Numbered from the stretch's first letter, positions 1 through 5,756 are shown. The stretch: DNA of 5,756 bases from Anaerolineaceae bacterium (GCA_028699715.1 JAQVUC010000083.1:1-5756); one strand, 5' to 3'. A program made the numbers and translations. Notes: generated by a model from the letters alone, not told the origin.

Positions 1-363
1 ATGCTATTGCGTCAGGATGAACCGATCAATTACGTTTTGGGCACGGGTGAGTCCCATTCGGTGCGCGACTTTTTGGATGAAGCGTTTGGTTATGCCGATC
101 TCGATTGGAAAAAGTATGTGGAAAGTGACCCGCGTTACTTCCGACCCACAGAAGTCGATTATCTGCTGGCGGATCCAACCAAAGCGAATGAAATCTTAGG
201 ATGGAAACCAAAAATAAAGTTCCATGAACTTGTACGCATCATGATCGACGCTGACATGGAACTGCTTGGTTTGCAATCCCCTGGCGAAGGTCGGGAAATC
301 ATTGATGAAAAGTTTAATGGCTGGCATCGTTGGGATGATCAGGTCATTACGATGGATAAGTGA
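1..363 (+). CDS. gmd: GDP-mannose 4,6-dehydratase, C-terminal fragment (5' end outside window)
   Basis: This is the last 120 residues of an enzyme that converts GDP-D-mannose to GDP-4-keto-6-deoxy-D-mannose in the cytoplasm, the branch point to GDP-fucose, GDP-rhamnose and related sugars for surface glycans. Recognition rests on the family's C-terminal signature: RQDEP followed by a T-G-E-S-H-S-V-R stretch (residues 3-22), the [16 protein letters not shown] block (about 44-62) and LGWKP (about 66-70). These belong to the substrate-binding half of an extended short-chain dehydrogenase/reductase. The N-terminal Rossmann nucleotide-binding motif and the catalytic YxxxK lie upstream of the window. 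The ATG at position 1 corresponds to an internal methionine of the family and is not the real start. The gene ends in tandem in-frame stops (TGA then TAA, 361-366). No terminator hairpin follows before the T-box leader. Confidence in the family is high; which deoxysugar it serves cannot be told here. Confidence 0.93.
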   Translation: MLLRQDEPINYVLGTGESHSVRDFLDEAFGYADLDWKKYVESDPRYFRPTEVDYLLADPTKANEILGWKPKIKFHELVRIMIDADMELLGLQSPGEGREIIDEKFNGWHRWDDQVITMDK

Positions 364-383
364 TAAACATTTCACTTTTATAG

Positions 384-389
384 TAGAAT
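384..389 (+). promoter_or_regulatory. Candidate -10 box for the T-box/valS transcript
   Basis: TAGAAT matches the TATAAT consensus at five of six positions. It would start transcription at about 395-397, which is where the paired base of T-box Stem I begins. No convincing -35 hexamer sits 16-18 bases upstream; that region is the tandem stop of gmd. An overlapping alternative is TATAGT at 379-384. The placement relative to Stem I is the main support, so this is a tentative call. Confidence 0.35.
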
Positions 390-470
390 AAAAAGACGGA
401 GTAGTAGTTTTTTATCGGATCTGTCAGAGAAGGGCAGTTGCTGCGAAGCCCACAGAAACCAAAAGACGAA

Positions 471-473
471 GTC
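471..473 (+). promoter_or_regulatory. T-box specifier codon GUC (valine)
   Basis: GUC lies on the 3' side of the internal loop bounded by helices 395-399/475-479 and 408-411/461-464, the position where T-boxes display the codon read by the tRNA anticodon. The next base, G474, is a purine, as usual after a specifier. Valine agrees with the downstream gene valS. The matching tRNA would carry the anticodon GAC. Confidence 0.85.
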
Positions 474-550
474 GCCGGCAAAAACTGGAAGAAGAAATCA
501 AACAGAGAGTAGAACTTCCCGGGAGAGCCCGTTAGCGCTCAACCCAAGTG

Positions 551-564
551 CGGTCAGTTGACCG
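551..564 (+). other. Leader hairpin just upstream of the T-box sequence (Stem III position)
   Basis: Five base pairs, CGGTC (551-555) with GACCG (560-564), close an AGTT loop. It stands four bases before the T-box sequence, where T-box leaders normally carry Stem III. A second hairpin precedes it at 521-545: GGG/CCC pairs, a small internal loop, then GAGC 525-528 with GCTC 537-540. Confidence 0.6.
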
Positions 565-568
565 AATC

Positions 569-600
569 GAGGTGGTACCACGGAATGAACTTTCGCCCTC
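569..600 (+). promoter_or_regulatory. T-box sequence and antiterminator helix
   Basis: The T-box sequence GAGGTGGTACCACGG (569-583) is close to the family consensus. The antiterminator pairs GAGG 569-572 with CCTC 597-600, leaves UGGUACC 573-579 as the seven-base bulge, and resumes with 581-585 against 591-595. UGGU 573-576 would pair with the tRNA 3' end ACCA, which fits a tRNA-Val with discriminator base A. A580 faces C596, where the usual consensus has a G-C pair. The 3' strand overlaps the terminator's 5' strand, so the two folds exclude each other. Confidence 0.88.
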
Positions 601-620
601 ACGAGCGCGGAAGTTTTTTT
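588..620 (+). terminator. Regulated intrinsic terminator of the valS T-box
   Basis: AACTTTCGC (588-596) pairs with GCGGAAGTT (607-615) in nine pairs including one T-G wobble, with a ten-base loop at 597-606. Seven T follow at 614-620, the first two also closing the stem. The 5' arm contains bases also needed by the antiterminator (591-600), giving the switch. This structure should form when tRNA-Val is charged, stopping transcription 28 bases before valS. Confidence 0.9.
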
Positions 621-638
621 ATATTTAGGACATATTTT

Positions 639-646
639 AGAGGTGA
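639..646 (+). promoter_or_regulatory. valS ribosome binding site
   Basis: AGAGGTGA resembles the anti-Shine-Dalgarno complement and sits just before ATG 649. It decides the start: an in-frame GTG at 643 lies inside this site and would have no ribosome binding site of its own at usable spacing. Confidence 0.7.
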
Positions 647-648
647 AG

Positions 649-3336
649 ATGACAGAACTACCAAAAGCATATGATTTCAAAGAATACGAAGAGGGCATTT
701 ACCAAGAGTGGGAGCAAAAAGGTTATTTCAAGCCAACCAATGATCCCAATTCGTCCGGACATGACCCTAGCGTTGAACCTTTTGTGATCGTTATCCCACC
801 TCCCAATGTTACCGGAGCGCTGCACTTGGGACATCCGATGTTTGTGACGACGGAAGACATCATGGTGCGTTATCACCGCATGAAAGGCGAGCCAACCCTT
901 TGGGTACCGGGCACTGATCATGCCGGCACTGCTACCCAGCTGCAAGTCGAAAAGAAACTTCAAAGTGAAGGCACATCGCGGGAAGAAGTGGGTAGAGAGG
1001 CTTTTGAGAAACGCGTCTGGGAGTGGAAAGAAAAGTACGGGGGTGAAATCACCTCCCAATTGCGCCGGCTTGGGGCTTCTTGTGACTGGTCCAGGGAGAG
1101 ATTCACTCTTGATGATGGTTTGTCCAAGGCGGTCCGTGAAGCCTTTGTCCAGTTGTATGAAAAAGGACTGGTCTATCAGGGTCCTCGCATGATCAACTGG
1201 TCTCCCGGCCTTCAGACTGCGGTTTCGGACCTGGAGGTGGAGTATTCTGAAGAAGAGGGCAAACTTTACTATTTCAAATACGTCTTGGCGGATGGCTCAG
1301 GCGAGTATTTGCCAGTGGCCACCACCCGCCCGGAGACCATCCCTGGTGACACCGGAGTAGCTGTGCATCCGGAGGATGAGCGTTATAGCAAATTTGTGGG
1401 CAAAGAAGTGTTGGTGCCTGTGCTGGGGCGCAAGATCCGTGTAGTGGCCGATGAGTATGTCACCAGGGAATTTGGCACTGGCGCGCTTAAAATCACCCCT
1501 GGGCATGACCCCCATGACTATGAGATCGGTGAACGGCACCACCTTGAGCTGATCAACATCATGAACAAAAATGCCACGCTGAATGAAAACACGGGACCTT
1601 ATGCCGGTATGGACCGATTCAAAGCCCGGAAACAAATCTGGGCTGATATGCAGGAAGCTGGTTTGGTTCTGAAGGAAGAACCCTATCTGATGAAAGTACC
1701 CCGCTCTCAACGGGGCGGTGAAATCATTGAGCCCTTGGTTTCAAGCCAGTGGTTCATCAAAATGGACAGCCTGGCAGCCAAGGCAGCCGAAGCTGTGCGC
1801 CAGGGTGAGATCACCTTTGTGCCGGAGAGATTTACCAAAGTATTCCTCAATTGGATGGAAAATATCCAGGACTGGTGCATCAGCCGACAGCTCTGGTGGG
1901 GTCACCGCATCCCGGTCTGGTATTGCGACGAATGTCATGAAACCATTGTTTCACGCGAGGACCCCAGCTCTTGTCCCAAATGCGGTTCCACTGCACTGCG
2001 GCAGGACCCCGATGTGCTGGATACCTGGTTTTCCTCTGGATTATGGCCTTTTTCAGTTTTTGGCTGGCCTGAAAACACACCCGACTTCCAGTATTTTTAC
2101 CCGACCAGTGTCATGGAGACAGGCTATGACATCATCTTCTTCTGGGTGGCTCGCATGGTCATGGATGGACTGGAGTTCACTGGCAAAGTGCCCTTCCACA
2201 CTGTTTATTTGCATGGCATGATCCGGGACGATAAAGGCCAGAAGATGAGCAAGACCAAGAACAACGTGATCGATCCTTTGGTGCTCATGGATGAATACGG
2301 TACGGATGCTCTCAGGTTTACCCTGGTTGTGGGCTCAAGCCCAGGCAATGACCAAAACGTGGGTGTCAAGAAAGTTGAGGCAAATCGTAACTTTGCCAAC
2401 AAGGTATGGAATATTGGAAGATTTGTGATCAGTGCCATTAATCGAATCGAAGAACCTGCCTTGGAATCCATCCAATGGACTTTGGCAGACTCATGGATCT
2501 GGGCGCGTACCCGCCAAACTGTGAATGCGGTGAATGATTTGTTCGAAAACTACCAGTTTGGTGAGGCTGGCCGGCAGGTTTATGAATTCCTGTGGAATGA
2601 CTTTGCTGATTGGTACCTTGAAGCCTCCAAACGTCAATTGGCTGAGGGCGCTAACCGGGCAGCCCGTACTGCCACACTACTGGCAAATGTACTGGACCTG
2701 ATGCTGCGTCTATTGCATCCCTTCACACCTTTTGTCACCGAAGCCCTGTGGGGTTACCTAAAGGCAGCCTGTCAGGAAAATGGTTTGGTCTACAAACCAA
2801 TTGAAGGTTGGGAAGAGCACCTAATCGTTGGGCGCTGGCCAGAGCGTATGCCGCACGAAGCCTGGGAAACAGACGCGATCAAGGACTTTGAGTTAGTCCA
2901 GGAAATTGTCCGCTCCATTCGAAACCTGCGTTCTGAATACAAAATTGAACCCAACAAATCTTTAGAAGCGCTTTTTGTGAGTGAAAGTAGGGCTGATTTC
3001 GTTGAAAAAAATAAACACTTGCTTGTGGATTTGGCAGGTTTGGATGAGCAATCCCTAACCGTTCACACAACCAAGCCTGAAACCGAAGGGCTAACCGCAC
3101 TGGTAGTCGAAGACATAGAAATATTTCTTAGCATGACCGCAGATGGTGACGATCAGGCTGACCGTGAAAGGCTGGAAAAAGAACTGGCCGAGGCTGAAAG
3201 CCAAATTGCAAGGCTCGAAAAATTACTGGCATCGCCCTTTGCCCAAAAAGCTCCCGCTCAAGTAGTTGAGGCGGAGAGAGAAAAACTGGCAGGCTATAAA
3301 AGCAGCGCTGAAAAGCTGCGGGAACGCCTGGGATAA
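649..3336 (+). CDS. valS: Valyl-tRNA synthetase
   Basis: This cytoplasmic class Ia enzyme attaches valine to tRNA-Val using ATP and edits mischarged threonine. Counting from ATG 649 (895 residues, normal for the family), the PPPNVTGALHLGH block holds the HIGH-type motif HLGH at about 59-62. The CP1 editing domain shows TTRPET at about 225-230 and GTGALKITPGHD plus HDYE at about 276-292. A four-cysteine knuckle (C426, C429, C442, C445; two CxxC pairs) follows WCISRQLWWGHRIPVWY and should bind zinc. DTWFSSGLWPF and the second signature KMSKT (about 532-536, T replacing the usual final S of KMSKS) complete the catalytic core. NKVWNIGRFV opens the anticodon-binding helical domain. The last 58 residues (about 838-895) form the charged coiled-coil tRNA arm typical of ValRS. 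All key motifs are present and the frame is intact. Expression is predicted to be controlled by the valine T-box immediately upstream. The alternative GTG start at 643 would add only two residues. Confidence 0.98.
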   Translation: MTELPKAYDFKEYEEGIYQEWEQKGYFKPTNDPNSSGHDPSVEPFVIVIPPPNVTGALHLGHPMFVTTEDIMVRYHRMKGEPTLWVPGTDHAGTATQLQVEKKLQSEGTSREEVGREAFEKRVWEWKEKYGGEITSQLRRLGASCDWSRERFTLDDGLSKAVREAFVQLYEKGLVYQGPRMINWSPGLQTAVSDLEVEYSEEEGKLYYFKYVLADGSGEYLPVATTRPETIPGDTGVAVHPEDERYSKFVGKEVLVPVLGRKIRVVADEYVTREFGTGALKITPGHDPHDYEIGERHHLELINIMNKNATLNENTGPYAGMDRFKARKQIWADMQEAGLVLKEEPYLMKVPRSQRGGEIIEPLVSSQWFIKMDSLAAKAAEAVRQGEITFVPERFTKVFLNWMENIQDWCISRQLWWGHRIPVWYCDECHETIVSREDPSSCPKCGSTALRQDPDVLDTWFSSGLWPFSVFGWPENTPDFQYFYPTSVMETGYDIIFFWVARMVMDGLEFTGKVPFHTVYLHGMIRDDKGQKMSKTKNNVIDPLVLMDEYGTDALRFTLVVGSSPGNDQNVGVKKVEANRNFANKVWNIGRFVISAINRIEEPALESIQWTLADSWIWARTRQTVNAVNDLFENYQFGEAGRQVYEFLWNDFADWYLEASKRQLAEGANRAARTATLLANVLDLMLRLLHPFTPFVTEALWGYLKAACQENGLVYKPIEGWEEHLIVGRWPERMPHEAWETDAIKDFELVQEIVRSIRNLRSEYKIEPNKSLEALFVSESRADFVEKNKHLLVDLAGLDEQSLTVHTTKPETEGLTALVVEDIEIFLSMTADGDDQADRERLEKELAEAESQIARLEKLLASPFAQKAPAQVVEAEREKLAGYKSSAEKLRERLG

Positions 3337-3353
3337 CTTGACCGACTTAAAAG

Positions 3354-3380
3354 ACAAACCCCGCATTTCGCGGGGTTTGT
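3354..3380. terminator. Shared intrinsic terminator between convergent genes
   Basis: An eleven-base-pair perfect stem, ACAAACCCCGC (3354-3364) with GCGGGGTTTGT (3370-3380), closes an ATTTC loop. It lies in the 54-base gap between the valS stop and the stop of the opposite-strand gene. The plus strand continues with TGTTATGTTC, a modest T-rich tail; the minus strand continues with CTTTTAAG, also T-rich. It probably ends transcription from both sides. Confidence 0.88.
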
Positions 3381-3390
3381 TGTTATGTTC

Positions 3391-5106
3391 TTAGCCGTTG
3401 AGCCTTTGTTTTTCCAGATTGATTATCCTCTTGAGAATGCTAATAGAAACGGCGTAAGTCGAATCCATCCCAAAGTAGGACAGACCGCCAGCACCCAGGT
3501 TTTTACCCTTGGTATAAGGCGTGTCTGATACGTAGTGCAATATGCCCAGATCAAAGGGTAATTTACTCAGAGAAACGATTTGGTTGATTGGGTAACGCTG
3601 CGGGCGGGAGAGCTCGTAAATAGCTGAAAGGTAAGGACCGGCTTCCATTTCTATGTCGGTATAGCCTTCCCGATAAATGACATCCATGATGGTCTTGTTC
3701 TGTAAGAAAGTACCCAATACCGTCACTGATTTCTGATTGTCCAGAACGGTACCAAAAATCAAATGGGGGGCAATGTCCTGGGCGTTGATGCTGTTTGGAA
3801 AAATGTAGGTATTGTAAGAGTGCTCGTCGTAAACAACTTCCGGGATGATCACGTCACCCTTGACACCATTCAAACTAGCGGCCTTGCCCATAATGTAGAT
3901 ACCAAGTATTTTGGGAACATTTTCCGCGATTTTGGTCAAAAGGTTGTAAGCGGCCACGCCCAAAGGATAGTCAATGTTCAGGATCAGAGCGTCACTCTTT
4001 TTGAGAAATTCCAATGAGGGGTCACCATTTGAAGGAGCCAGACGCTGATCAATACTGCTTGTGTCTAATTTGGATAATTCGATAACATTCGCTTCTACAT
4101 CGAAGGCGTGCATGCTTGGAAAACGATTGATGCCCCGGGCTTGCTCAAATCTGACTTGATCATCGCAAAGGGGGCAGCCCTTTTCTGTCGCAAGATACTT
4201 CTTCATTGCGTAATAGTAAAAATTTTCCGGGCTTGAGTTCTTTTTCTGGCGGTTGATCTCATTCCATTCTGCTTCAAGGATTGGTTCATTGTTGTGGATG
4301 AAGTCCAGAAGCAGCTCTTTTTTACCCAGGGCGTATCCGGAAAGCAGGTTGGTCAGGCTGTGCGTGTTTGAAGAGACGAAGTAAATTGGTCTCTGGCTGA
4401 TAATTGGGGATTGTTCCTGGATATTGGCCCACCAGTTGACAGTCGCCTTACGATAATCGTTCAGAGACCCGCTGAGCAATTGAATTGTAAAATTTGCCTT
4501 GTGAGATCTGAAAATGTTCATTGTTTCGGTAAAACTATCACCCAAAATTGTATAGAGCCGGGCGAGATCGTCTTGCGAGAGATGTAATTGCTGACCTAAT
4601 TGTGTAAAGGCTTCCGGATTGGAAGGTTGGGCTTCAAGGATGAGTTCAAGATCGAGCGTGTTGAGGATGGAGTGAAGCTTGTTCCACTCAATTTGTAAGG
4701 CGGTCAGACAGGGGACAACGTCGTCGATATCAGAACGGGAGGCAACAAAACAGGCCATACGGTTGACACCGTCAAAATAACACTTTCTTCTTCTTGCTTT
4801 GGCGGAAACTTCCTGCCAGGATTCAATGTCAGCATAGCCATGCTCCGCAAAACTGGCAGAAGATTGGCCCAGGATCACATGTTGTACATGCACAATTGAA
4901 GAAGGAAGCCGTAAAAGTGTGTAGATCAGAGCGGAGGTGTCGGGTTCATCCTCCTTTGCATTCATATGCAATGAGGAGTCTGTTCCGGCGTGGACCTCTT
5001 CAAGCGTGCGGATATAAACCTCGTTTGTTGAGCGCAAAAGGGAGTAAATTGTGCGCAAATAGAGGTCAATTTCTTCAGATGAGCGAATAGGTACTGTTCT
5101 TTCCAT
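3391..5106 (-). CDS. Uncharacterised protein, C-terminal part nucleosidase/phosphorylase-like (possible DUF6909 family)
   Basis: No established function is recognised. From ATG 5106 it has 571 residues, with no signal peptide and no clear membrane segment, so it is probably cytoplasmic. The N-terminal half (about 1-200) looks mainly helical and contains SRSDIDD (123-129) and QIEWNKLH (138-145). A middle block RPIYFVSSNTHSLTNLLSG lies at 239-257, and a CPLC pair at 311-314. The C-terminal part resembles the purine nucleoside phosphorylase/nucleosidase fold: a glycine-rich strand-turn MGKAASLNG then GDVIIP (about 406-422), IEMEAGPY (485-492, comparable to the EME or DME nucleoside-binding motif of MTA/SAH and AMP nucleosidases), and VSDTP (526-530, comparable to the catalytic SD of those enzymes and SDKP of AMP nucleosidase). 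I recall such proteins under the name DUF6909 but cannot verify it. The frame extends to an ATG at 5193, but that codon shares CATG with the rsmI start and has no ribosome binding site. ATG 5106 has AAAGG eight bases upstream; ATG 5142 is another option. It faces valS and diverges from rsmI, so it is probably transcribed alone. Confidence 0.85.
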   Translation of the reverse strand: MERTVPIRSSEEIDLYLRTIYSLLRSTNEVYIRTLEEVHAGTDSSLHMNAKEDEPDTSALIYTLLRLPSSIVHVQHVILGQSSASFAEHGYADIESWQEVSAKARRRKCYFDGVNRMACFVASRSDIDDVVPCLTALQIEWNKLHSILNTLDLELILEAQPSNPEAFTQLGQQLHLSQDDLARLYTILGDSFTETMNIFRSHKANFTIQLLSGSLNDYRKATVNWWANIQEQSPIISQRPIYFVSSNTHSLTNLLSGYALGKKELLLDFIHNNEPILEAEWNEINRQKKNSSPENFYYYAMKKYLATEKGCPLCDDQVRFEQARGINRFPSMHAFDVEANVIELSKLDTSSIDQRLAPSNGDPSLEFLKKSDALILNIDYPLGVAAYNLLTKIAENVPKILGIYIMGKAASLNGVKGDVIIPEVVYDEHSYNTYIFPNSINAQDIAPHLIFGTVLDNQKSVTVLGTFLQNKTIMDVIYREGYTDIEMEAGPYLSAIYELSRPQRYPINQIVSLSKLPFDLGILHYVSDTPYTKGKNLGAGGLSYFGMDSTYAVSISILKRIINLEKQRLNG

Positions 5107-5167
5107 GGTCAAGGCCTTTGTGATTTTTACAAATTCTAACATGGCAGCCTGAATCTTGGGTGTAACG

Positions 5168-5173
5168 TATAAT
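5168..5173 (+). promoter_or_regulatory. Candidate -10 box for rsmI
   Basis: This is a perfect TATAAT hexamer in the short region between the divergent genes. Transcription would begin at about 5180, giving a leader of only about a dozen bases that starts at the ribosome binding site. No good -35 hexamer is found at 16-18 bases upstream, so the support is the hexamer and its position only. Confidence 0.35.
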
Positions 5174-5180
5174 TGAAACC

Positions 5181-5185
5181 AGGAG
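5181..5185 (+). promoter_or_regulatory. rsmI ribosome binding site
   Basis: AGGAG stands six bases before ATG 5192, ideal spacing. It fixes the rsmI start and argues that the opposite-strand gene does not begin at 5193. Confidence 0.85.
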
Positions 5186-5191
5186 TAAAAC

Positions 5192-5756
5192 ATGCTTTAT
5201 TTGGTTGCAACACCGATCGGGAATTTGGGCGATATCACTTACAGGGCGGTTCAAGTCCTGAAGGCTGTGGATTTGATCGCGAGCGAAGATTCACGCAAAA
5301 CAAGCATTCTGCTCAAGCATTATGATATCGTCAAGCCCCAAATCGCCATCAACAATTTCAACGAACGCAAAGTCATTCCGAGAATCATAGGAAAGTTAGA
5401 GCAGGGGGAGACGATCGCCCTGGTGACTGACGCCGGCACACCAAGTATTTCTGATCCGGGTTATTTACTTACCCATGCAGCTTTGGATGCAGGCATTGAG
5501 GTTGTTTCCATTCCAGGTCCTTCCGCCGTTGTCACAGCACTCACGGTAGCGGATCTGCCGCTGCATAGTTTCACTTTCAAGGGCTTTCCTCCGAACAAGG
5601 AAGGACCACGCAAGCGTTTTATCGCCATGGAGGCCGAATCTCCACACACCCTGGTTTTTTATGAGAGCCCCTATCGCATCATTGCTTTCTTGAAGAATTG
5701 CCAGGAAGTGTTGGGGGATCGCAACGCAGTGGTTGCCAACGACATGACCAAGAAGT
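5192..5756 (+). CDS. rsmI: 16S rRNA (cytidine-1402 2'-O)-methyltransferase RsmI, N-terminal part (3' end outside window)
   Basis: RsmI transfers a methyl group from S-adenosylmethionine to the 2'-hydroxyl of C1402 (E. coli numbering) in the decoding centre of 16S rRNA, acting on the small ribosomal subunit. The 188 residues present open with [14 protein letters not shown] (3-16), the family's characteristic N-terminus, immediately after the start codon. [15 protein letters not shown] (30-44), [14 protein letters not shown] (77-90, tetrapyrrole-methylase-fold SAM-binding region) and IPGPSA (107-112) follow, then FKGFPP (129-134) and FYESPYRI (156-163). All are standard RsmI blocks. The family is about 280 residues, so roughly the last third lies beyond the right edge. 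The frame is open to the end of the window. It diverges from the uncharacterised minus-strand gene with about 85 bases between the preferred starts. Identification is firm. Confidence 0.97.
   Translation, partial: MLYLVATPIGNLGDITYRAVQVLKAVDLIASEDSRKTSILLKHYDIVKPQIAINNFNERKVIPRIIGKLEQGETIALVTDAGTPSISDPGYLLTHAALDAGIEVVSIPGPSAVVTALTVADLPLHSFTFKGFPPNKEGPRKRFIAMEAESPHTLVFYESPYRIIAFLKNCQEVLGDRNAVVANDMTKK

Larger units (their letters stand above)
395..620 (+). promoter_or_regulatory. T-box riboswitch leader of valS (tRNA-Val responsive, transcriptional)
   Basis: This untranslated leader should sense uncharged tRNA-Val and control read-through into valS. Stem I can be folded by eye. A base helix pairs 395-399 with 475-479 (one A-G mismatch). 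The specifier loop follows (400-407 opposite 465-474, with the AGUAGUAG and GACGAAG sides typical of the family). A U/A helix pairs 408-411 with 461-464. An upper helix pairs CTGT 421-424 with ACAG 452-455. A CAGAGAA asymmetric bulge (425-431, the family's AG-bulge region) comes next, then GGGC 432-435 pairs with GCCC 448-451, capped by a distal loop containing TGCGAAG. A purine-rich linker (480-510) and hairpins at 521-545 and 551-564 lead to the T-box sequence at 569-583 and a terminator at 588-620. What is seen is the motif order and the pairing; the tRNA response is known for the family and inferred here. Confidence 0.93.

Noticed and set aside
465..473. GACGAAGTC as a small local hairpin
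   Set aside because: A three-base-pair stem with a three-base loop is weak, and the same bases fit the Stem I specifier loop much better.
509..511. GUA (valine) as an alternative T-box specifier
   Set aside because: It lies in the unpaired linker after Stem I and is not framed by two helices as GUC 471-473 is.
643..648. GTG 643 as the valS start
   Set aside because: It lies inside the AGAGGTGA ribosome binding site; ATG 649 uses that site and matches the expected N-terminus.
658..1710. Antisense open frames of 133 and 137 codons under valS
   Set aside because: They oppose highly conserved synthetase coding sequence, have no recognisable motifs and have no upstream signals.
1718..2221. 167-codon plus-strand open frame inside valS
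   Set aside because: It is a shifted-frame shadow of conserved valS coding sequence; its composition is not protein-like and it has no ribosome binding site.
3763..4017. 84-codon plus-strand open frame opposite the uncharacterised gene
   Set aside because: It is antisense to the motif-bearing nucleosidase-like region, with no family resemblance.
4794..5090. 98-codon plus-strand open frame opposite the uncharacterised gene
   Set aside because: It is rich in R, C, H and Q as typical shadow frames are, has no start signals, and overlaps the coherent minus-strand protein.
5107..5193. 29-residue N-terminal extension of the minus-strand protein
   Set aside because: The ATG at 5193 has no ribosome binding site on the minus strand, and the segment coincides with the rsmI control region.
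5461..5649. Two short minus-strand open frames opposite rsmI
   Set aside because: They overlap conserved rsmI coding sequence and show no motif.
1..5756. Mobile elements, CRISPR, phage or defence genes
   Set aside because: No inverted-repeat-bounded elements, no direct repeat arrays and no transposase, integrase or defence motifs were found; the content is housekeeping plus one uncharacterised gene.

Overview
This 5.76 kb window reads as ordinary bacterial chromosome with four protein genes and one large RNA regulatory element. Base composition is moderate. A tRNA-dependent T-box riboswitch lies upstream of a valyl-tRNA synthetase gene, which limits the likely phyla: T-boxes are typical of Firmicutes and also occur in Actinobacteria, Chloroflexota and Deinococcus-type lineages. 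The T-box, the style of the GDP-mannose dehydratase tail and the large uncharacterised protein together make me favour Chloroflexota (Anaerolineae-like). That is an inference, not something the sequence proves.

Layout. Positions 1-363 (+) are the C-terminal end of GDP-mannose 4,6-dehydratase (gmd), cut by the window edge. Positions 364-648 hold no protein gene. They contain a possible -10 box, then a complete transcriptional T-box leader: Stem I with a GUC (valine) specifier at 471-473, linker hairpins, the T-box sequence with UGGU at 573-576, and a terminator hairpin ending in a run of U at 614-620. Positions 649-3336 (+) are valS, full length with synthesis, editing, zinc, anticodon-binding and C-terminal coiled-coil parts. 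A hairpin at 3354-3380 separates valS from a convergent gene and probably terminates both. Positions 3391-5106 (-) encode a 571-residue protein of unknown function. Its C-terminal third carries motifs resembling the purine nucleoside phosphorylase/nucleosidase (AMP nucleosidase, MTA/SAH nucleosidase) fold. Diverging from it, rsmI (16S rRNA 2'-O-methyltransferase) starts at 5192 (+) and runs off the right edge.

How the parts relate. valS and its leader form one regulatory unit: uncharged tRNA-Val should pair with the GUC specifier and, through its 3' end, with UGGU, which favours the antiterminator and lets valS be transcribed. valS and rsmI both serve translation, but they are separated by an opposite-strand gene and are not one operon. 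gmd belongs to nucleotide-sugar synthesis and is functionally unrelated to its neighbours. No terminator is visible between gmd and the T-box, so read-through from gmd would also pass through the riboswitch.

No tRNA or rRNA gene, insertion sequence, CRISPR array or phage gene is visible. The two items most worth attention are the well-resolved valine T-box and the uncharacterised nucleosidase-like protein.
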